Source: Monomorium pharaonis
Lineage: Eukaryota > Arthropoda > Insecta > Hymenoptera > Formicidae
Length of the DNA: 64,000 nucleotides
NCBI RefSeq assembly: GCF_013373865.1
Contig: NC_050467.1
Span: forward strand, 23,272,996-23,336,995
Direction: 5' to 3'
Below the pieces are notes generated by a model. The model was not told the DNA's origin, made no database searches, and saw nothing but the letters and a program-made list of their open reading frames with translations. The translations under genes and the position numbers were made by a program. This document shows, piece by piece, positions 1 through 13,573 of this stretch. Every line of letters starts with the position of its first letter. Within the stretch, counting starts at the first letter, position 1.

Positions 1-1337
1 GTTTTTTTTTTTTTTACTAAGTGCGCGCGTACACAATTTTGTACGCATGTTCGACGCATTTAATTGCTCATACGGTCAGAGATCAAAGACGAGTCACGCG
101 TGTATTAACGTACACGTTAACGTACGTCGGCTTCAAAGGGCGAGATAATAACGTTCTCCGGGACTCTCGTCGTGTAAGAAGCTACACGTATCGTGCTCTG
201 CTTTAAGTTTCTCTCCCTGCGTATTCGCCATTCCGTTAACGTTAATGCCTTCTGGTAGAGCAATGGTCCAGACCTGTCTGCTTTATATCTAAAATATATC
301 GAATTAGCATGAGATCGATGACGCTGGCGACGAGGTCGGTAAGGCAAACTTGGGAAATATTATAGGTGCACAACTGTTGAAAGCGAGCGAGAAATTTGCT
401 GACTGACAGAATATTAATATTATTTGATCTTTTTGCAGTTTCTATCGCGATCTCTCAATAGCGCTTGCAATCGCTCGGTCAATTGTCTGTCTGACCATTT
501 AAGCCGTTATTCAGTTCCGATACACGATTTGCGTCAGCAAGCTGACCTTTCTATAAAACGTGACGGTGCACCCGGACGAATCTATTACGCCTACGTAACG
601 AGCTGGGAAGATTAGATAAAGGAAGAGGGCCGCTCGTGAGAGTAACAATGTAAAGCGACACGCTATTTTTAGAACTCTGCAATAAAAATAGCATGCAATA
701 AATATTATTAACGTTACCTATTTATGGAATGTGTCACACGCCTTTTTCTCTGTTCAAAATAGAAAAGACGATCAGATTCAAGAAAATACACGGACCAGTC
801 AGTAAATAATCGCTAGTGCTCATCCTTACGTATTCAAGAAAGTATAATACAAATTAATAATGTTTGCCCGTTCGGTACACCACGAAGAATCGCGACATTT
901 ATATTTGGGAAACATGACGTTTTAGACACGAAAGGCGCGTTGATTAATATTAAAGTATACAAAAACCTCGCGCATAAAGCGGTACGATTAAAAGCATTCC
1001 CCTGCAAAATCTCATTAGTTTCAACGAATTCTTTTAAATGGGATTGTGTACATCGGGATCCCCGTCGTGCCGAAAGCTTAACAAAATTTATGGTACGGGT
1101 AGGATTAACACGCCAGTCATACACCGGTCCGCCGAATCCCCTTTGCATAGGACAATTTGGCCGACGTGGATGGATCGCGTCGCGAAGGACTGCTCACTTA
1201 TATATCGCTCCCTTGTGATAAATCTTTTAATTTTAATGAATCTTCTTAAATAAGATCACGTGAACTACGCTGTATCAGAGAACATCGCAAAAATGTAACT
1301 AATTAGCCTAAAGGACCAATTAGCCGGTTTCGCTCCC

Positions 1338-1510
1338 ACTGAATTCAGGGTGTTTACTCAAATTGTGTAAAAGAATTCCCCCTGAGAATTCTCAGATTTT
1401 TTTCGAGAATTTTCAAATAAATTTATTTTGTTATATTTTATAATCATAGAAAAGTTATTTGAGTTTTGAGTATTATATTTCAGAAAGTTCTAAAAAGAAA
1501 TAATATGAGC
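1338..1510. repeat. Possible old interspersed-repeat fragment
   Basis: The stretch opens with GAATTCAGGGTGTTTACTC, has GAATTCCCCCTGAGAATTC and the 14-bp palindrome CTGAGAATTCTCAG (1,382-1,395), then runs AT-rich. The opening pattern (AGGGTGT-TAC ... AATTCCC) resembles a short repeat that I recall as common in insect genomes. No terminal repeats or target duplication are visible. Confidence 0.3.
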
Positions 1511-3713
1511 TAAATAGCATACAATGATTTGTCTGCGGTGCAGCTTATTGAAAGTAAAGAATACGAAACGTGACAACACTAGTTCATAACAATGTACTGT
1601 ATCTTTTACTATCATTAATTTTTTAATAAAAACTCGCGAGTCACACGAGAATATACATGCATGGACGTATTCATTGCTAATTGATTCTACATTTTGTTTT
1701 ATCCAAAATTAGAGGATACGATAAAAGAAATAATTTTGTCAGAGATAGATAGAACTTAAATTTCCATGAGTATACCAATAAAATTCCATGAAAAGACACG
1801 ATTTTCAAGGATAGAAAAAAATGCCCTGTTTTCTTAATTTTTCTTGGTAATATACACTTACAATTTCTCCCTTAAGTAGGCCAATTTGTAGGCGATACAG
1901 GCGGTGGATCATCATCGCGTGCGCATTATCAGATCGCCACGCGCGATGCCGTTTCTCCGCTGTCCACGTGCGCGGATGGCATCCGTTTAGTCGCACGCTT
2001 GGCTTCTACCACGTGGGTGGCTCGACTATATCTGACAATAATCTACGTCAATTTTTCCCTCCAACCTTTCTTCCTACCTTTCCTCCCTCCGTCGTCGCTC
2101 TTTTTCTTTTCAGATAGCCGCGAAATTACCCTTTGCAAATAAGGACGCGTCTGGTCTCACCCGTTCTTGCGTAATGGTCCACGCGTGCAACCGTACACCT
2201 CGAGCTGCCTCCTCGCCTTTCCTCGCAGTCAGATTCCTCTTCTACCTCGCGGATTCTTTTCGTTTTTTTGGTCTCACGCGTTCACGCCGATGGAGAAACA
2301 CGTGGGTGGTTCACGGGCAACCGATAATTTTCGAAATTGGCCGCGGAGAGACGGCAAAATGTGTGAAATCGCGCGTAGCTGTAAGCCCGGGCGATTTTGC
2401 GAGTAAAGTGTGTCGCAGTAAAATAAAAAAAAAAACTATAATCATAGAGGAAAGGCAGGGAGAGAAAAGAGAGAAAGGAAACAGGGAGAGAGGGAAGGGA
2501 GGAAGAGACGTTCTCGATTACTTTCTCTCCGAAGCAGGAGAAAATATTTTTCTCGTCGAAATCTCTTTTAATCGCAACGCGGCAGCAATCACGATGTCGA
2601 TATGAAAATTCTGACTACGTAAGCATGCGAACGAGCGACCGCAAAGTCCAGCGGCCCGCATGCCGCCCTACAATCCATTTAGCTGCGAACGAGCTGCGAG
2701 CGGTTTTACGATCATCTGCAATAAATTAGATGATTAACGAAGCGAGGTGCTGAAATTTACGAGCGGCGGCCGCGCTCGTAAAAATCGGCCGATATCGCGC
2801 GACCGCCGTCATCGCCGAGAGAACTGTCAGAAAATTGCCGCCGGCTATAATCCGTCGGTCCAGATATGCACCTCGCCTACGGGGCGGATACGACCGGTTG
2901 TAAGTAAAAGTTCTAATCGATGCGCGATATTGTGCGCCGATTCCACCTGACGCAAGTGTGAAGAACACGACGACAAGGAGGAAGCGCGCGTCCTCTACGA
3001 GAATAAGGCCATCGTACGCCGATGCGTGCGTACAGCGTGTTTAACGTACGTACGTACGTCTCACGCTTATCTCCGCCGAGAGATAAACGTACGTCTCTGG
3101 CTTAATCGCGCGCAGATAAGGCGCGACAGTGTGTTTACTCGAGCGTTGGCCCGCGCGTTGGTCCTTACGTCTCCGCGCGTTTGCAACGCGACGCGCGCTT
3201 TTCACGAGGGGCACTCTCGTCTCGTTTCGACTTTCTTTATCTCCGCTTCTCGAAAGAGTGACGGACGGATTACGGCACGCCCGCGCCGCCGCGGGTTAAT
3301 AATCTCGACGCGGCATGGGGTGTCCCCCACCGATGTCAGGTAATGAATTCTTTGAACCTGCTAAGTCTGGATTTCATTTTTCGTGAAATTAAACGTTGAG
3401 CGCGGATCGCTCGACGCGTTTTTATCTCCCGTAATCTCCCAACGTGCGACCCTTAGATCTCTGTGGTATTCATCACCAAGATACGGCGGATATTTGGCGG
3501 AATAAGAGGTGCGAGCATCACGACCGAATCTATAACGCTCCTCACGAAAACTTCCACGTAGCGAGCTTGAAATTTTCTCTATACGTTACGTGTGCATGCA
3601 TAGTGCAGGTTTCGCTACGTTTCAATATCCGAGATAATCGTATCACGTCTGAAGTTCCGGTCCGACTCAATCTCCGGCAGCGAGAAAAGCGAATCGTAAA
3701 ATCGCCCTTTTCA

Positions 3714-3756
3714 AGAGAGAAAGAGGAGAGAGCGAGAGAGAAAGAGAAAGAGAAAA
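3714..3756 (+). repeat. Imperfect (GA)n purine tract
   Basis: AAGAGAGAAAGAGGAGAGAG-type sequence; a similar imperfect tract is at 7,206-7,244. Confidence 0.9.
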
Positions 3757-4055
3757 GGGGAGTGCGCATCGTCTTCACGACTAACTAGCAGATACTTTCT
3801 AAACGATCACTTCCGCATATTCGAGAAACCGGCCCAATAAAATCATCCTCAAACGATAATTTCTTCAATATCCCTAAACGATCTCGTCACGTCTTCCGCA
3901 GCATCTGCCAAGAGATCGTAAAAAAAACTTTAGCCTTAATAAAACGAGTCTTAATCTACAATACGACACCGAGATTGTGCTAATATTTATACGTTACAAG
4001 AGAAGTATATAACTGAAGACTCTTCAAAGTTAATATATAAAATATAGAACTATAA

Positions 4056-4105
4056 TTTTATTTCTAATAATTTTATTTCTAATAATATAATTTTATCTCT
4101 AATAA
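4056..4105 (+). repeat. Short tandem repeat, three copies of a 15-bp AT-rich unit
   Basis: TTTTATTTCTAATAA occurs at 4,056-4,070 and 4,071-4,085. A third copy with one change (TTTTATCTCTAATAA) follows at 4,091-4,105 after five bases. Confidence 0.85.
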
Positions 4106-4720
4106 TAATTCAAATAATAATAAATAAATGACTTTATTGCTCTTCTAAAGTTTTTTCGTTTCAGAGTTAGAATTTTTTATCCAAGTACAGTTATCTATTC
4201 TTTCTGTATACTTAATTATCTGTTCTACAATTTACCCGAATTGACTTTTATTTTTTCATTGTTATAAAAAACCACTTCAGATGACTACTTCTGGGTTAAA
4301 GATACAGAAGGAAGTTACAATAATTTGGAAAGCCTCACGTTATATTTTTTTAAGTATCCCTCAGTAATACAAAAATACAAATGTCAAATTTTACTTTGCT
4401 TCGACACATTTAGAACACGAAATATTTAAAAATAAATTTACATATTTTTTTTTTAATAAGAGAATTTATTTACTAGGGATTTAAAGAAAAGTAAGAAAAC
4501 AGCACGGCATGAATGAAAGATGCAGATGCTTTAAACGTTCCTGATCCTGCTGAGATTATTCTCCTAGCGATTTATTAAGTCCACCGGATTCTTGTTCAGC
4601 TTAGGGAGTTCAGCTCGCTTCACGTTTTACCCAAAGTGCGAATAACACGCGTAGGAAACGCGCCCGTTATCCCCCTCTAATCTCCTTTCTAAAACGATGC
4701 GTGAATTATGTCTGTCTCGG

Positions 4721-4825
4721 TCAGTCGGTCTCGTCTGTGATGTATCCTATCTAAGAACGCCGTCGGACATTTGTTTTTTGTCGACTGTCTAAAGCCTTCT
4801 TGAAATCCAAAGCCAAACCACACAG
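4721..4825 (+). promoter_or_regulatory. Candidate transcription start (initiator TCAGTC) and non-coding first exon
   Basis: TCAGTC at 4,721-4,726 matches the insect initiator consensus. About 100 bp downstream is a consensus donor, CACAG then GTGAGC (from 4,826). The only ATG between them (4,740) reaches a stop after four codons, so the exon would be 5' untranslated. No TATA box or clear downstream element is seen, and no second exon is proven. Confidence 0.15.
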
Positions 4826-7800
4826 GTGAGCGAAACAACTTATTTCTTTTTTTTTTTTTAATAGCGAAACCGAGTGTACCGTGTTATGACTCAGGCAGCG
4901 TTTTGAAAAGCCGTAAAAGATACTTATCACATTGGAAATAGTTAATTTATTGACCGCGAGAATGGAGTCTTAAGAGACTCGAAACTCGCGTTACGTTATA
5001 CGTATAAAATATAAATCTATAAATCAGAGCAATGTACGTTCATAAAAATTCGCGCTCTGCATTAATGAATAACTAATGGTTTCTTATCTCGCATGATTCT
5101 CAGTAATAATGACTCAAGAAGACGGTCTCCGCTGCTATGTCAATCTTCTTGTTTTCCGATTCCACGATAAAGAAGGAAAGATGCGTACTTTGGATCTTCA
5201 TTCCCTAATCTCGTACTTTGTTTTTCAATGTATTTACGATGATATATTCAAGAAAATTATCTCTAAAAATGTTTACTTCTTACTGCTACCCTCTTAAGCA
5301 TATTCTCCTTGAATTTTAAGAAACTTAGATAAGTCTTCAATGAATGTCGATGTATCGACATTCGTTCAAGACCTCGCCTACCATCTCAACGTTTAATAAA
5401 TTTCCATTGAATCCACTATCATCATACTTGCAAGTTATACGTGCATGTGATCTCGTACGCGTAACTCTAGTCGGACCATGTTTCTTGGCGCGGCGCGTTT
5501 CAGATATTCTTCCCGTGTCGCTTTCCTCGACAGACTTCAATTATCTCGCGCAGCCTTCGGAGATTGCCCGATATCGCGATCTGCGATTCAGAAGCGGCAA
5601 GGCCGTCCTGGGGAGCTGGCGCATCGTAGAATCGTATCTCGATGCATTAGCCCTCGTCGCTCGATTCGCCCGCCTCAAACGCGCTCCTTTTCCCGTACGC
5701 ACTCTTGAACGTGCGCGAACGAGAGGAGAGAGAAGCGGAGAGACACCCTTATACGCTCGCGATGGTCACGAAGCCGCTCGTGCATCTCGTCCTTCTATTT
5801 CTTCTTCTTCTTCTACGTCTACTCCTTCTTCGTTTTCTTTTCGCGGAGAGCCGATTCCGCAAAAGAGACTCCACGCATTTCCCCGTACTGATGTACGAGA
5901 TGACGCGTGCGTGTGTACGTGTGCGAATACGATGTACGAGGAAAGGCACATACACACATACCTCGCAGGGACCTATGCTTTTACAAGCGAATACGTGTGG
6001 GACGAGGGAGAGTTCCAGTTAGCATAACCTGATCTCGAAGGCCCCTCCGGCCCATCTACCGTCCTGTTTCTCTTCTTCCATGACTTACCTCCTATTCGTT
6101 CGTCCTGCGGTCTGAGCAAAGAGAGATAATCGAAGACGGAGACACGATAGTGGGGGGATCACAGGTAAGAGATTGATGGCCGGGTAATGGAGCTACTATT
6201 CGCTCATTTTTACAAAAAGAATCGCACGAGGTACGGATAAAAGAAACGGGCTAGGGAAACGGTCCATCGGTGGTCGGCCTCCACACGACGGTATTTCGAA
6301 TTAACGAGTCCCTGGCAGTGCTCGCGCATAATTGCGGCAAGAAAAAAAAAAACGTACTTCACCAGCGTGAAGTGTGCGTGCTACGTAAATAGCTCGCTTC
6401 CGGTGTTTCGTACAAAGAGTGCGAGAGCGAGCGGTGTTACGAACTGAATAAACACAGTTTACGCCCGTTTTCTTACACGTAATTCGTAACAGGAAAAAGT
6501 TATAATTGACATACGTTATTATCTAAAACAACTAGTTACAATTGAATTATTACCTAGAACCGTATTTTTCATTCTTCCTTTTCCTCAAATCCTAATGCTA
6601 AGAATGTTACAATTAAATAATTATTTCCCCATTTTTTTTTTCCAAAACACGGTTTGAAAGCTATTTCTTTGATATCAAAACAAGTTGGTTCAATATACTC
6701 TACATTTCGTGTATACACTAACAAAAAGATTTTGGTAAAAATAATCAAGCTTTGGTGAAATAATTTCAATTAAATGATGGAAAAATCTAGACCTTATATT
6801 CCAATTTACTTGGCAATCCTGAATATTGCTATCACGTTTCTTGCGTGCGACAAAGTATGCCATATATATGGGAACGTCGTTTATGTCGCAATTCATGTGA
6901 TTTTCGCAACTTTTCTTTCTCGCCGAGGGGAGGCTTGGCCGTCGACATTTTTCCACGCAACTGCGAAAGTAATGAGACGCCTCGGCCGTGTCGTGGCAAA
7001 AACAAAGTCCTCGTCGACTTTACGATCGGAATCGTCGATCGGTGATCTTCGATTGGCGGGGAAACGGCGGCCTCTTATTGTGCACCACAGGCCACAGATG
7101 AAAATGCCGTCCGGTTTCTCGGAACGTGAGTGCGGTGGCATTGCCGGGGATAAGAAGAGGCAGCGACAGCGGTAACGACGACTGCAATAACTGCGGCTGC
7201 GACGAAGAGATAGAGAGATAGAGAGAGAAAGAGAGAAAGAGAGCTCGTGAAAGAAAGGAGTAGAGGAGACCGAGAATGACGACGAGGACGATGGAGAACG
7301 AAGGGGAGAAACGAGAAAGGGGGTAGGAAAGACGCAAGGAGAAAAAAAACGAAAAGTCGATGAACGCAGAGAACTCGTCCGAGGAATAGCGAGTATTAGA
7401 TAAGAAGTATGTACGTGGAGTAACGCGCTCTCGTCGATCGCCCCGGGGATCATTGACCGATTCCTCGTAATCCTCCGCGATCCTAGAACGTAACAAAACT
7501 CCCAATTCCGACGCGCGATGCCTTTCATTTCACCACAACACTTTAGGAAAGAAGAAAGAGACGGAATTCGCATTAAAAAAATAGACAAATTCCTTTGAAA
7601 TTGTTCAGAGGAAGAACGGAGAGAATAATCTCTGAATAAAAACTGTATTTGCGATGCTTCCTTCATCGTTCCAAGATCCAAGTTAACAGACTTCGTGGAA
7701 GATATCGTCATTATAATTTCAATCATTTTTATGCCGCGGTTGTCGTTTCCCCGTTCGAGGATCCGCATCCGTTGGCACGATAAAGGATCACATCACGACG

Positions 7801-9960
7801 GACGACGATGTGCGTCCGCGGCTGAACAAAACGTACCTCCCAGGACGTATTCGCATATTCATAAAGCGAACCTCGCCGCGATCACGATCATTGTGCCGCT
7901 GATATATATCTTCAAGATGTCGGCGAATTGCAAGATCTCACTCGCGGGATTGTAATTATGGGCGAAATCTACCACCACCGGCCACCCTTTTTTTCCCTTC
8001 GTTCCTCCCTCCCTTCCTCCCTCATGTCTTTCTCGACGGTTATTCTTCGTTTTGTTTTTCTCTCCCTCTCGCTTCATTCGGCGTACCGCTACGCATTGCG
8101 TGACGCGTGCGACCCTCAGTGGCCGCGCGCTCTCTTTTTTTTTTTCTTCACCTTCCTCCATTTCTGCGGATGCGTGACGCTAATTGACGCCTTTCACGGC
8201 GTCACCCGCGATCGCGTTTTCGCGAGAAATAATTTCTTGCCGCGCCGCGATCTTTTCACGAACGACCCAAGGGGCGAGTAAAACCTTCCCGGCGACGAGG
8301 AAGAAAGATTGCGCAAGAGACGACGTGGGAAAGACGCAGTTTCCTCCTCGCGCGCGGTCCACATTAATCAAATCGTACGGCCGTAAATGCTTTTCGCTGT
8401 TTACTTACCTTCGGTAGCAGAGATACGCGCATTGAGTCGATCGTTCGGAATTTATACCACGGTACATTCGATCGCAAACTTACGATCATACGCAGGCACC
8501 GTCAGTTTTATTATTATTCGGAAAACACGAAAATCGCCGCAAATTGCGGCGAGAGAGAAGAATTTAATGAGCGGGATTGCGCGACACACCACTTCGCCTT
8601 CAAATTTTTCGTTGTTCACCGACGGTCTTTCGTGACGGTAATGAGAGTCTCTACGGTCATACGTTTCTCTCACATGGGGGGATTCGCGGCGCGGTCAAGG
8701 GCTTCCCATATAACTCCCGGGATTAAACCGCGGCATGTTTCTTGTTCGGATCGCCAGGAGCGGCAAAAGTAGCCGCGGCGAGGAGCGGCCGATCGATCGG
8801 TCTTTCAGCTTTATGTTTTTCTGCGCACATCCACCGGAGAGTGCTAATCCAGAGGCGGATCATCAGGTCGAGATCAAACCTCGGTCTTAATTTCGCGGCT
8901 TAACGAGACAGAATCCTGCAGCGTAATTCCTGTCGGAACAGGTGGCGAATCTCCGCTCGCGGAGAGGAGATTTTATCGGGTAGCCTCTCTGATCGGGAGG
9001 GGCGGGAGGGATGGGGCGAATCAAGAAGCGAAGGAATCACGATTGAGAAGCGATTAGAGGAAATCTACACGCCATTAGTTCGATGCAAGAACCCGGAGAC
9101 ATTCGACTCGCGCGATCCGGTTGCGATATGGACGCAGACGTTTTAAATTAAATCTTTCTTTCGCGTTATGTAACGCGCGATGCATTACAATTTACGGATA
9201 GGAATGCAATGGTTTTCTCCGAGCCGTTTGGTATCGCGGGCGAATCATTTGCGAGCGAGACCTCGCCATTAGCCATCAATTAAGGCCTTCTCGTGTGACG
9301 CCATTAAATATCGTCGATCGATTCGACTATTGGCGAACGCGCCTTTGCAATCGTACGATAATTGGCGATTCCATCCTTCCGCAGTTCGATCAAAGCGAAG
9401 CGCAAAGGGAAGATCTCCTGTGAATGGTCGTGCCTAATACGGAAACTCAAACGCAGCATTCCATTCTGTTAGATTCAAGTCGAGTCCTCGGTCGGCTCGT
9501 ACAAGGACGATGCCTCGTCAACGCATTCAGCCCGCGGATGCAGCTCTCTCCGCACCGCGGGATGCGCGTTTCACTCTGAGAAAAATGCAGCTGACATTTC
9601 TAACGAGATACTAATAAATCAGCGATTCATTATACTAATGAACGCATTTAAATCAATAATTCGTGTCGCGAACTTAATTGAGGAGTCCTTTAATAGCGCG
9701 CTGCGGTGCGCAGGCGAGCCTCGCGCCGATCATGTATAAATATTTCTTCGGAAAACATATGCACAAGTTTCAATTTCTCGCACATGGACACATTTGCGGA
9801 TGGGAAACTTTCATTATTGATCCGGGATGATGAGATAAAAATCGGCACTCTAAACGTAATAAATTTTGAGAAGAACGACGTTTGTACAATTGTATTTTGC
9901 TTCTCAAGAGTAAATTTATACTACCAATAAAACCATCATCAATCATTTCGTGTCTCGCAG
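4826..9960. other. Non-coding block with purine-rich zone
   Basis: No supported gene. It includes the hairpin at 5,333, a (TTC)n-like stretch near 5,795-5,840 and a purine-rich zone at 7,180-7,330. At 6,083-6,165 splice-like signals face both ways. A minus-strand donor (GAAG then GTAAGT, below 8,409) follows a short frame MRVSLLPK from 8,432, with TATAAA at 8,456-8,451; this is suggestive only. Confidence 0.55.
5333..5372. repeat. Compact hairpin, 19-bp arms with a 2-nt loop
   Basis: GTCTTCAATGAATGTCGAT (5,333-5,351) faces ATCGACATTCGTTCAAGAC (5,354-5,372); 17 of 19 positions pair, with GT between them. The loop is too tight for a microRNA precursor. It may be a cruciform-prone site or the tip of an old fold-back insertion. 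Confidence 0.8.
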
Positions 9961-10000
9961 TCTGCTACGGAAGAAGCTTTTAGATACTAAAAGGCAAAAG
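9961..10000 (+). other. Candidate 40-bp microexon
   Basis: Forty bases lie between a good acceptor (TTTCGTGTCTCGCAG, ending at 9,960) and a consensus donor (CAAAAG then GTGAGT from 10,001). One frame is open throughout and would give LLRKKLLDTKRQK, a basic peptide; another frame contains a stop, so the exon could also be untranslated. There is no ATG. No partner exon is identified with confidence. Confidence 0.25.
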
Positions 10001-13000
10001 GTGAGTCTTCTCAAGTTCTAAAAATACCTTATTCTGTCTCAACTTCGATTTCTACGATGTCTAATCTTTTATGAGGGGCGTTGAAAATTGTCCTTTGAAT
10101 TCAAACTTTTTTATTCCCTCTTTGATTTTTAATTTTTCTAAATAATAAACGACCGATTTCAGGCGCGCGAACCGACGTTGCGTTCGACGTTTCAAACGGT
10201 CTAAACGCAAGTGCGCGATGCATGGTGCAGCTTCTGCCAGAAACCACAAAGGTCTTCGACCTCTCTTCGCGCGCGCGCTCAAAGAATGCATCGCACGTAC
10301 ACGGCTTGTTCTTGCGCGTAGGTAGCACACGCGGCTCCTTACTGGAAAACCGCCGGTCGTAAACCTACTGGACCATTCGAACGTTGCCCCCTTCCGTTGA
10401 AGACGCGGAAAACATACGACAGGACGGTAGACGGGAATCGGAGCGAGCGCGCCGTCCTAACTTGCGATGCAAAAAGAAGAGCTCGTCATCGCGATCCATA
10501 AATGTAAGAAATTGTCGCGCGATACCGCGTAGCTTCTGCATCCTAACGTTATCTCTTAATAACATATGTTATTACGTATATTCGAGAAAGAGAGCGCCAG
10601 GCCGCTTTATCAAATCACCCTGAAAATGCGCTAATTACAAATTAACGCCGGAGCGGAGAATTATTACGCCTCGCCAGTCGCGGCTAATCAGAGAATTTTT
10701 ACACGCGCGATCTCTGATCCAGATTAGTATATTTTATGTCACGTTATTATAGCATGTCACGTGAAGTTCAGTAATTGCGAATTAATATACAACACCGAGA
10801 TTTATTGGCGGTCATATCTACGGCCGCTCGCAAATTTGCCACTTTATCTGTCCAAGTAATCCACTCGGCATGAAAATACAAATATACAAGCGCTTAACAC
10901 GTTTCAGCTTACTTCCGTCGGGTAGACAAGCCGGGAACCAGATTACGCACTGCAATTAATTAAGTGGCGTAATTGGTTGCAGCACAGTCGGTCGCGATAC
11001 GCGGCATTTTTTCCCCGTCGGCCGCTTCAAAGTGACGTCTCCAACATAAATCAATCCTCGAAGACAAACTCAAGAAACAAGTTTTTGATTATATCTTTTC
11101 AGTAATATAGTGAGTTTATTTTAATTTTTAATTCGAGAATCTTTTTATCGTTTTTTTTTCTGTGTGAAAGTAAAGTTACGTACTTAAAATTACGATTTGA
11201 AGTAATAGTGACTGTCGTCTTTTTTTCCCTACGCGCGCAAACGTTAAAAGTCAGAAAACTTATTTAACAGCCTTCGTTTCGATAAGCCAACTAAAGAAAT
11301 AAACGCGAATGATTTATTTTGTATATGGCAAATGACGTTTCACGGCAATTAGAGACACCGATAAAACGTTGACACGGTTCGTAATTTAATACACGTAGCA
11401 GGTTACCGGCGGGAAAACTGCGTTTTCGCGGGGAGAGAACGGAACTTGCTGTTCGCCAAGCGCCACTTCGATCGAACGTATTTTGCGAATATATGTATAA
11501 ATAGCGCTGTCGTTCGTAGCACGGGTCACCGCCGATCGGGAATCAATCTAAAGATAGACCGCGGTCGGCTGAAAATAGAGCCAGAAATTTATGTATGTAC
11601 CAAAGCACGGACAGATTCTGTCTACTGGTTTACGCCTCGATCGCTAGATAAACGCCGAGGTTGGTTGGCGGCGTGCGCGCCGGTTCTCCCAGGAAAGTGC
11701 GTGATGAATGTTTTCATGCGTCGGCGAGTCTCTCGGCATTTCTGTGCCCTTTTTTTTTTTCTTTCACAAGCACGGTCGTTCGTTAGCGGCGTTTTCACTT
11801 TGAGACTCGTTAGGCCAATCAGAGAAACTGAGAATCGCAATTGTGGCCCTTTGTTGCTCTCACGATCGTCAAAGAGGTTTATTAAGATTATTAATAAATG
11901 TACGAGTGACATGTTGATCTTGGTCGATATGTTACATATATTACGATCGATCGCGTGTCGAATCAGTCAATTGAATCGCAAGACTGTCGAAGGTAGGAAC
12001 GATTCCAGTCGATTGGCTTTGTACCTACTATCGGCAGAAAATCGTTTATGGAGTCGTCGTGCGTGCACGTAGCTATTCATTATTAAATGGAAAGATAAAA
12101 ATCTTTTTATTGTAATTTTTTAGTATACTTACTTATCAATCTATAACAGTGAGCGTTAATAATTAACGTTATTCGCATTTTTTAGATGTTAAGATTTTAT
12201 CTATCCAATCTCTATTACTTATAAAAAAAAAATATTAAACCTATTACAATTAACGTTTAATGTCCCACAGTAAGAAAAATGAAACTACACATCATTCCCG
12301 TGCAACGACAGCCTCACTTTCGACACGTTGCATTCTTTTTATTAAAAAATATATGCGAGTCGGTCGTAGCTGACGGTCGGGAAAAATCGACGAAGGGAAC
12401 AGGAGCAAGATGTCGTACACTAGAGAAAAATCGCAGCTCGTATCGCTCGTATAAAACTGTAAATGGGACGCTCGTTAATTTTATGAGCGCGCAGGTCCGC
12501 AATGATTGTGACGTTATCAATAGGAGAGAGAAATTTATAGCGGTATATTCCCGAGATGGATCAGTTCGATGGCCGCGATGAAAAATAAAAAGGAAAAGGA
12601 GAAAGGACCTCTCGATCCCTCGAGTTTACATGTACTGTGCACAATTCTGCGTACTTCAACATTGCGTACTGAAAAGATAATAAAATAGGAATGAAAATCG
12701 AACAGTGAATTATGGACGAGTTCGCTTTCACGGGAATAAAACTTTACTTCCCATCAATGTTCTCTCGCGACGAATAAATCGGACAACAATTTTAACAATT
12801 ATAAAATAATCGTATAATATTTCTATCTTTATTAACCGTATAGTTTTTCTATCCGTCGCTATTTTTGCTACCAATATACGTTGGCAAAATTAATCGCAGT
12901 TTTCTCTTCGCATCACTGTACAAATATCGAGGTAGTTAGAGAAATTTGATATTGAAATTCAGACGTTTTAAGAGCGCGAGCTTAAAATCAACAGAGATTA

Positions 13001-13525
13001 CGCGTTTAATACGTACGCACATAGAAATTTTTAATACGTGCGATAAGCTAATGCAACATTCTGTTACGTGGCCTTTTCATCTCTTTCTCTCTTCGTTTTT
13101 TTCCGAATTAGCGAGGAAGCGCGGCTGCAATCGCGCGTCTGGTATTAACTCGGAACCCGTTGGAGATAAAGTTATTAAAGAGCGTAATGATGGCGTGACA
13201 GCCCGGTAATTAAATAAAAACCTGGTTAATATATTATACCCGCTTTGCGTTTACGTGCGCGTACTTGCGCGTCGCGCCTTCAGTCTGCCTTTCTTGTACC
13301 GATGCCGTACGAACGATGCTTTCGATTCCCACGATTTAATAGGAAAAGCAGCCACAAACGTTCCGTCGCGCGCGTTGCGGCCTGTGTTACCCGCCATTCG
13401 CCGGCGACGGAACTGTTGTGTCGCTTCTTAATCGGATGACTTACAGACAGCGGATGGCAAATCGTGCCATCGGCGCCACTCGATGCCTACACGTCTCGTC
13501 TACAACGTGTATACGCGTTTATAGT

Positions 13526-13530
<5 letters not shown>

Positions 13531-13569
<39 letters not shown>
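13531..13569. repeat. (AT)n microsatellite
   Basis: Uninterrupted alternating AT for about 39 bp. Confidence 0.98.

Positions 13570-13573
<4 letters not shown>

Larger units (their letters stand above)
1..4720. other. Non-coding block
   Basis: No supported gene. It holds a GA-rich stretch (about 2,440-2,510), a TACG run at about 3,043-3,060, the repeat fragment at 1,338 and an AT-rich zone at 4,000-4,450. GC-rich parts around 2,640-3,340 leave several frames open by chance. Confidence 0.6.

Noticed and set aside
5344..6027. 227-codon plus-strand open frame
   Set aside because: Ser/Thr-rich run from (TTC)n sequence, other frames open in parallel on both strands, no family resemblance.
6893..7768. 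Longest open frame in the window, 291 codons, minus strand
   Set aside because: Its middle is Ser/Leu/Arg low complexity that comes from the purine-rich repeat at 7,180-7,330. It has no domain, and overlapping frames are open too.
11446..12072. 208-codon plus-strand open frame
   Set aside because: No domain, Arg/Cys-rich in a way typical of random GC-rich DNA, no splice or start context that favours it.
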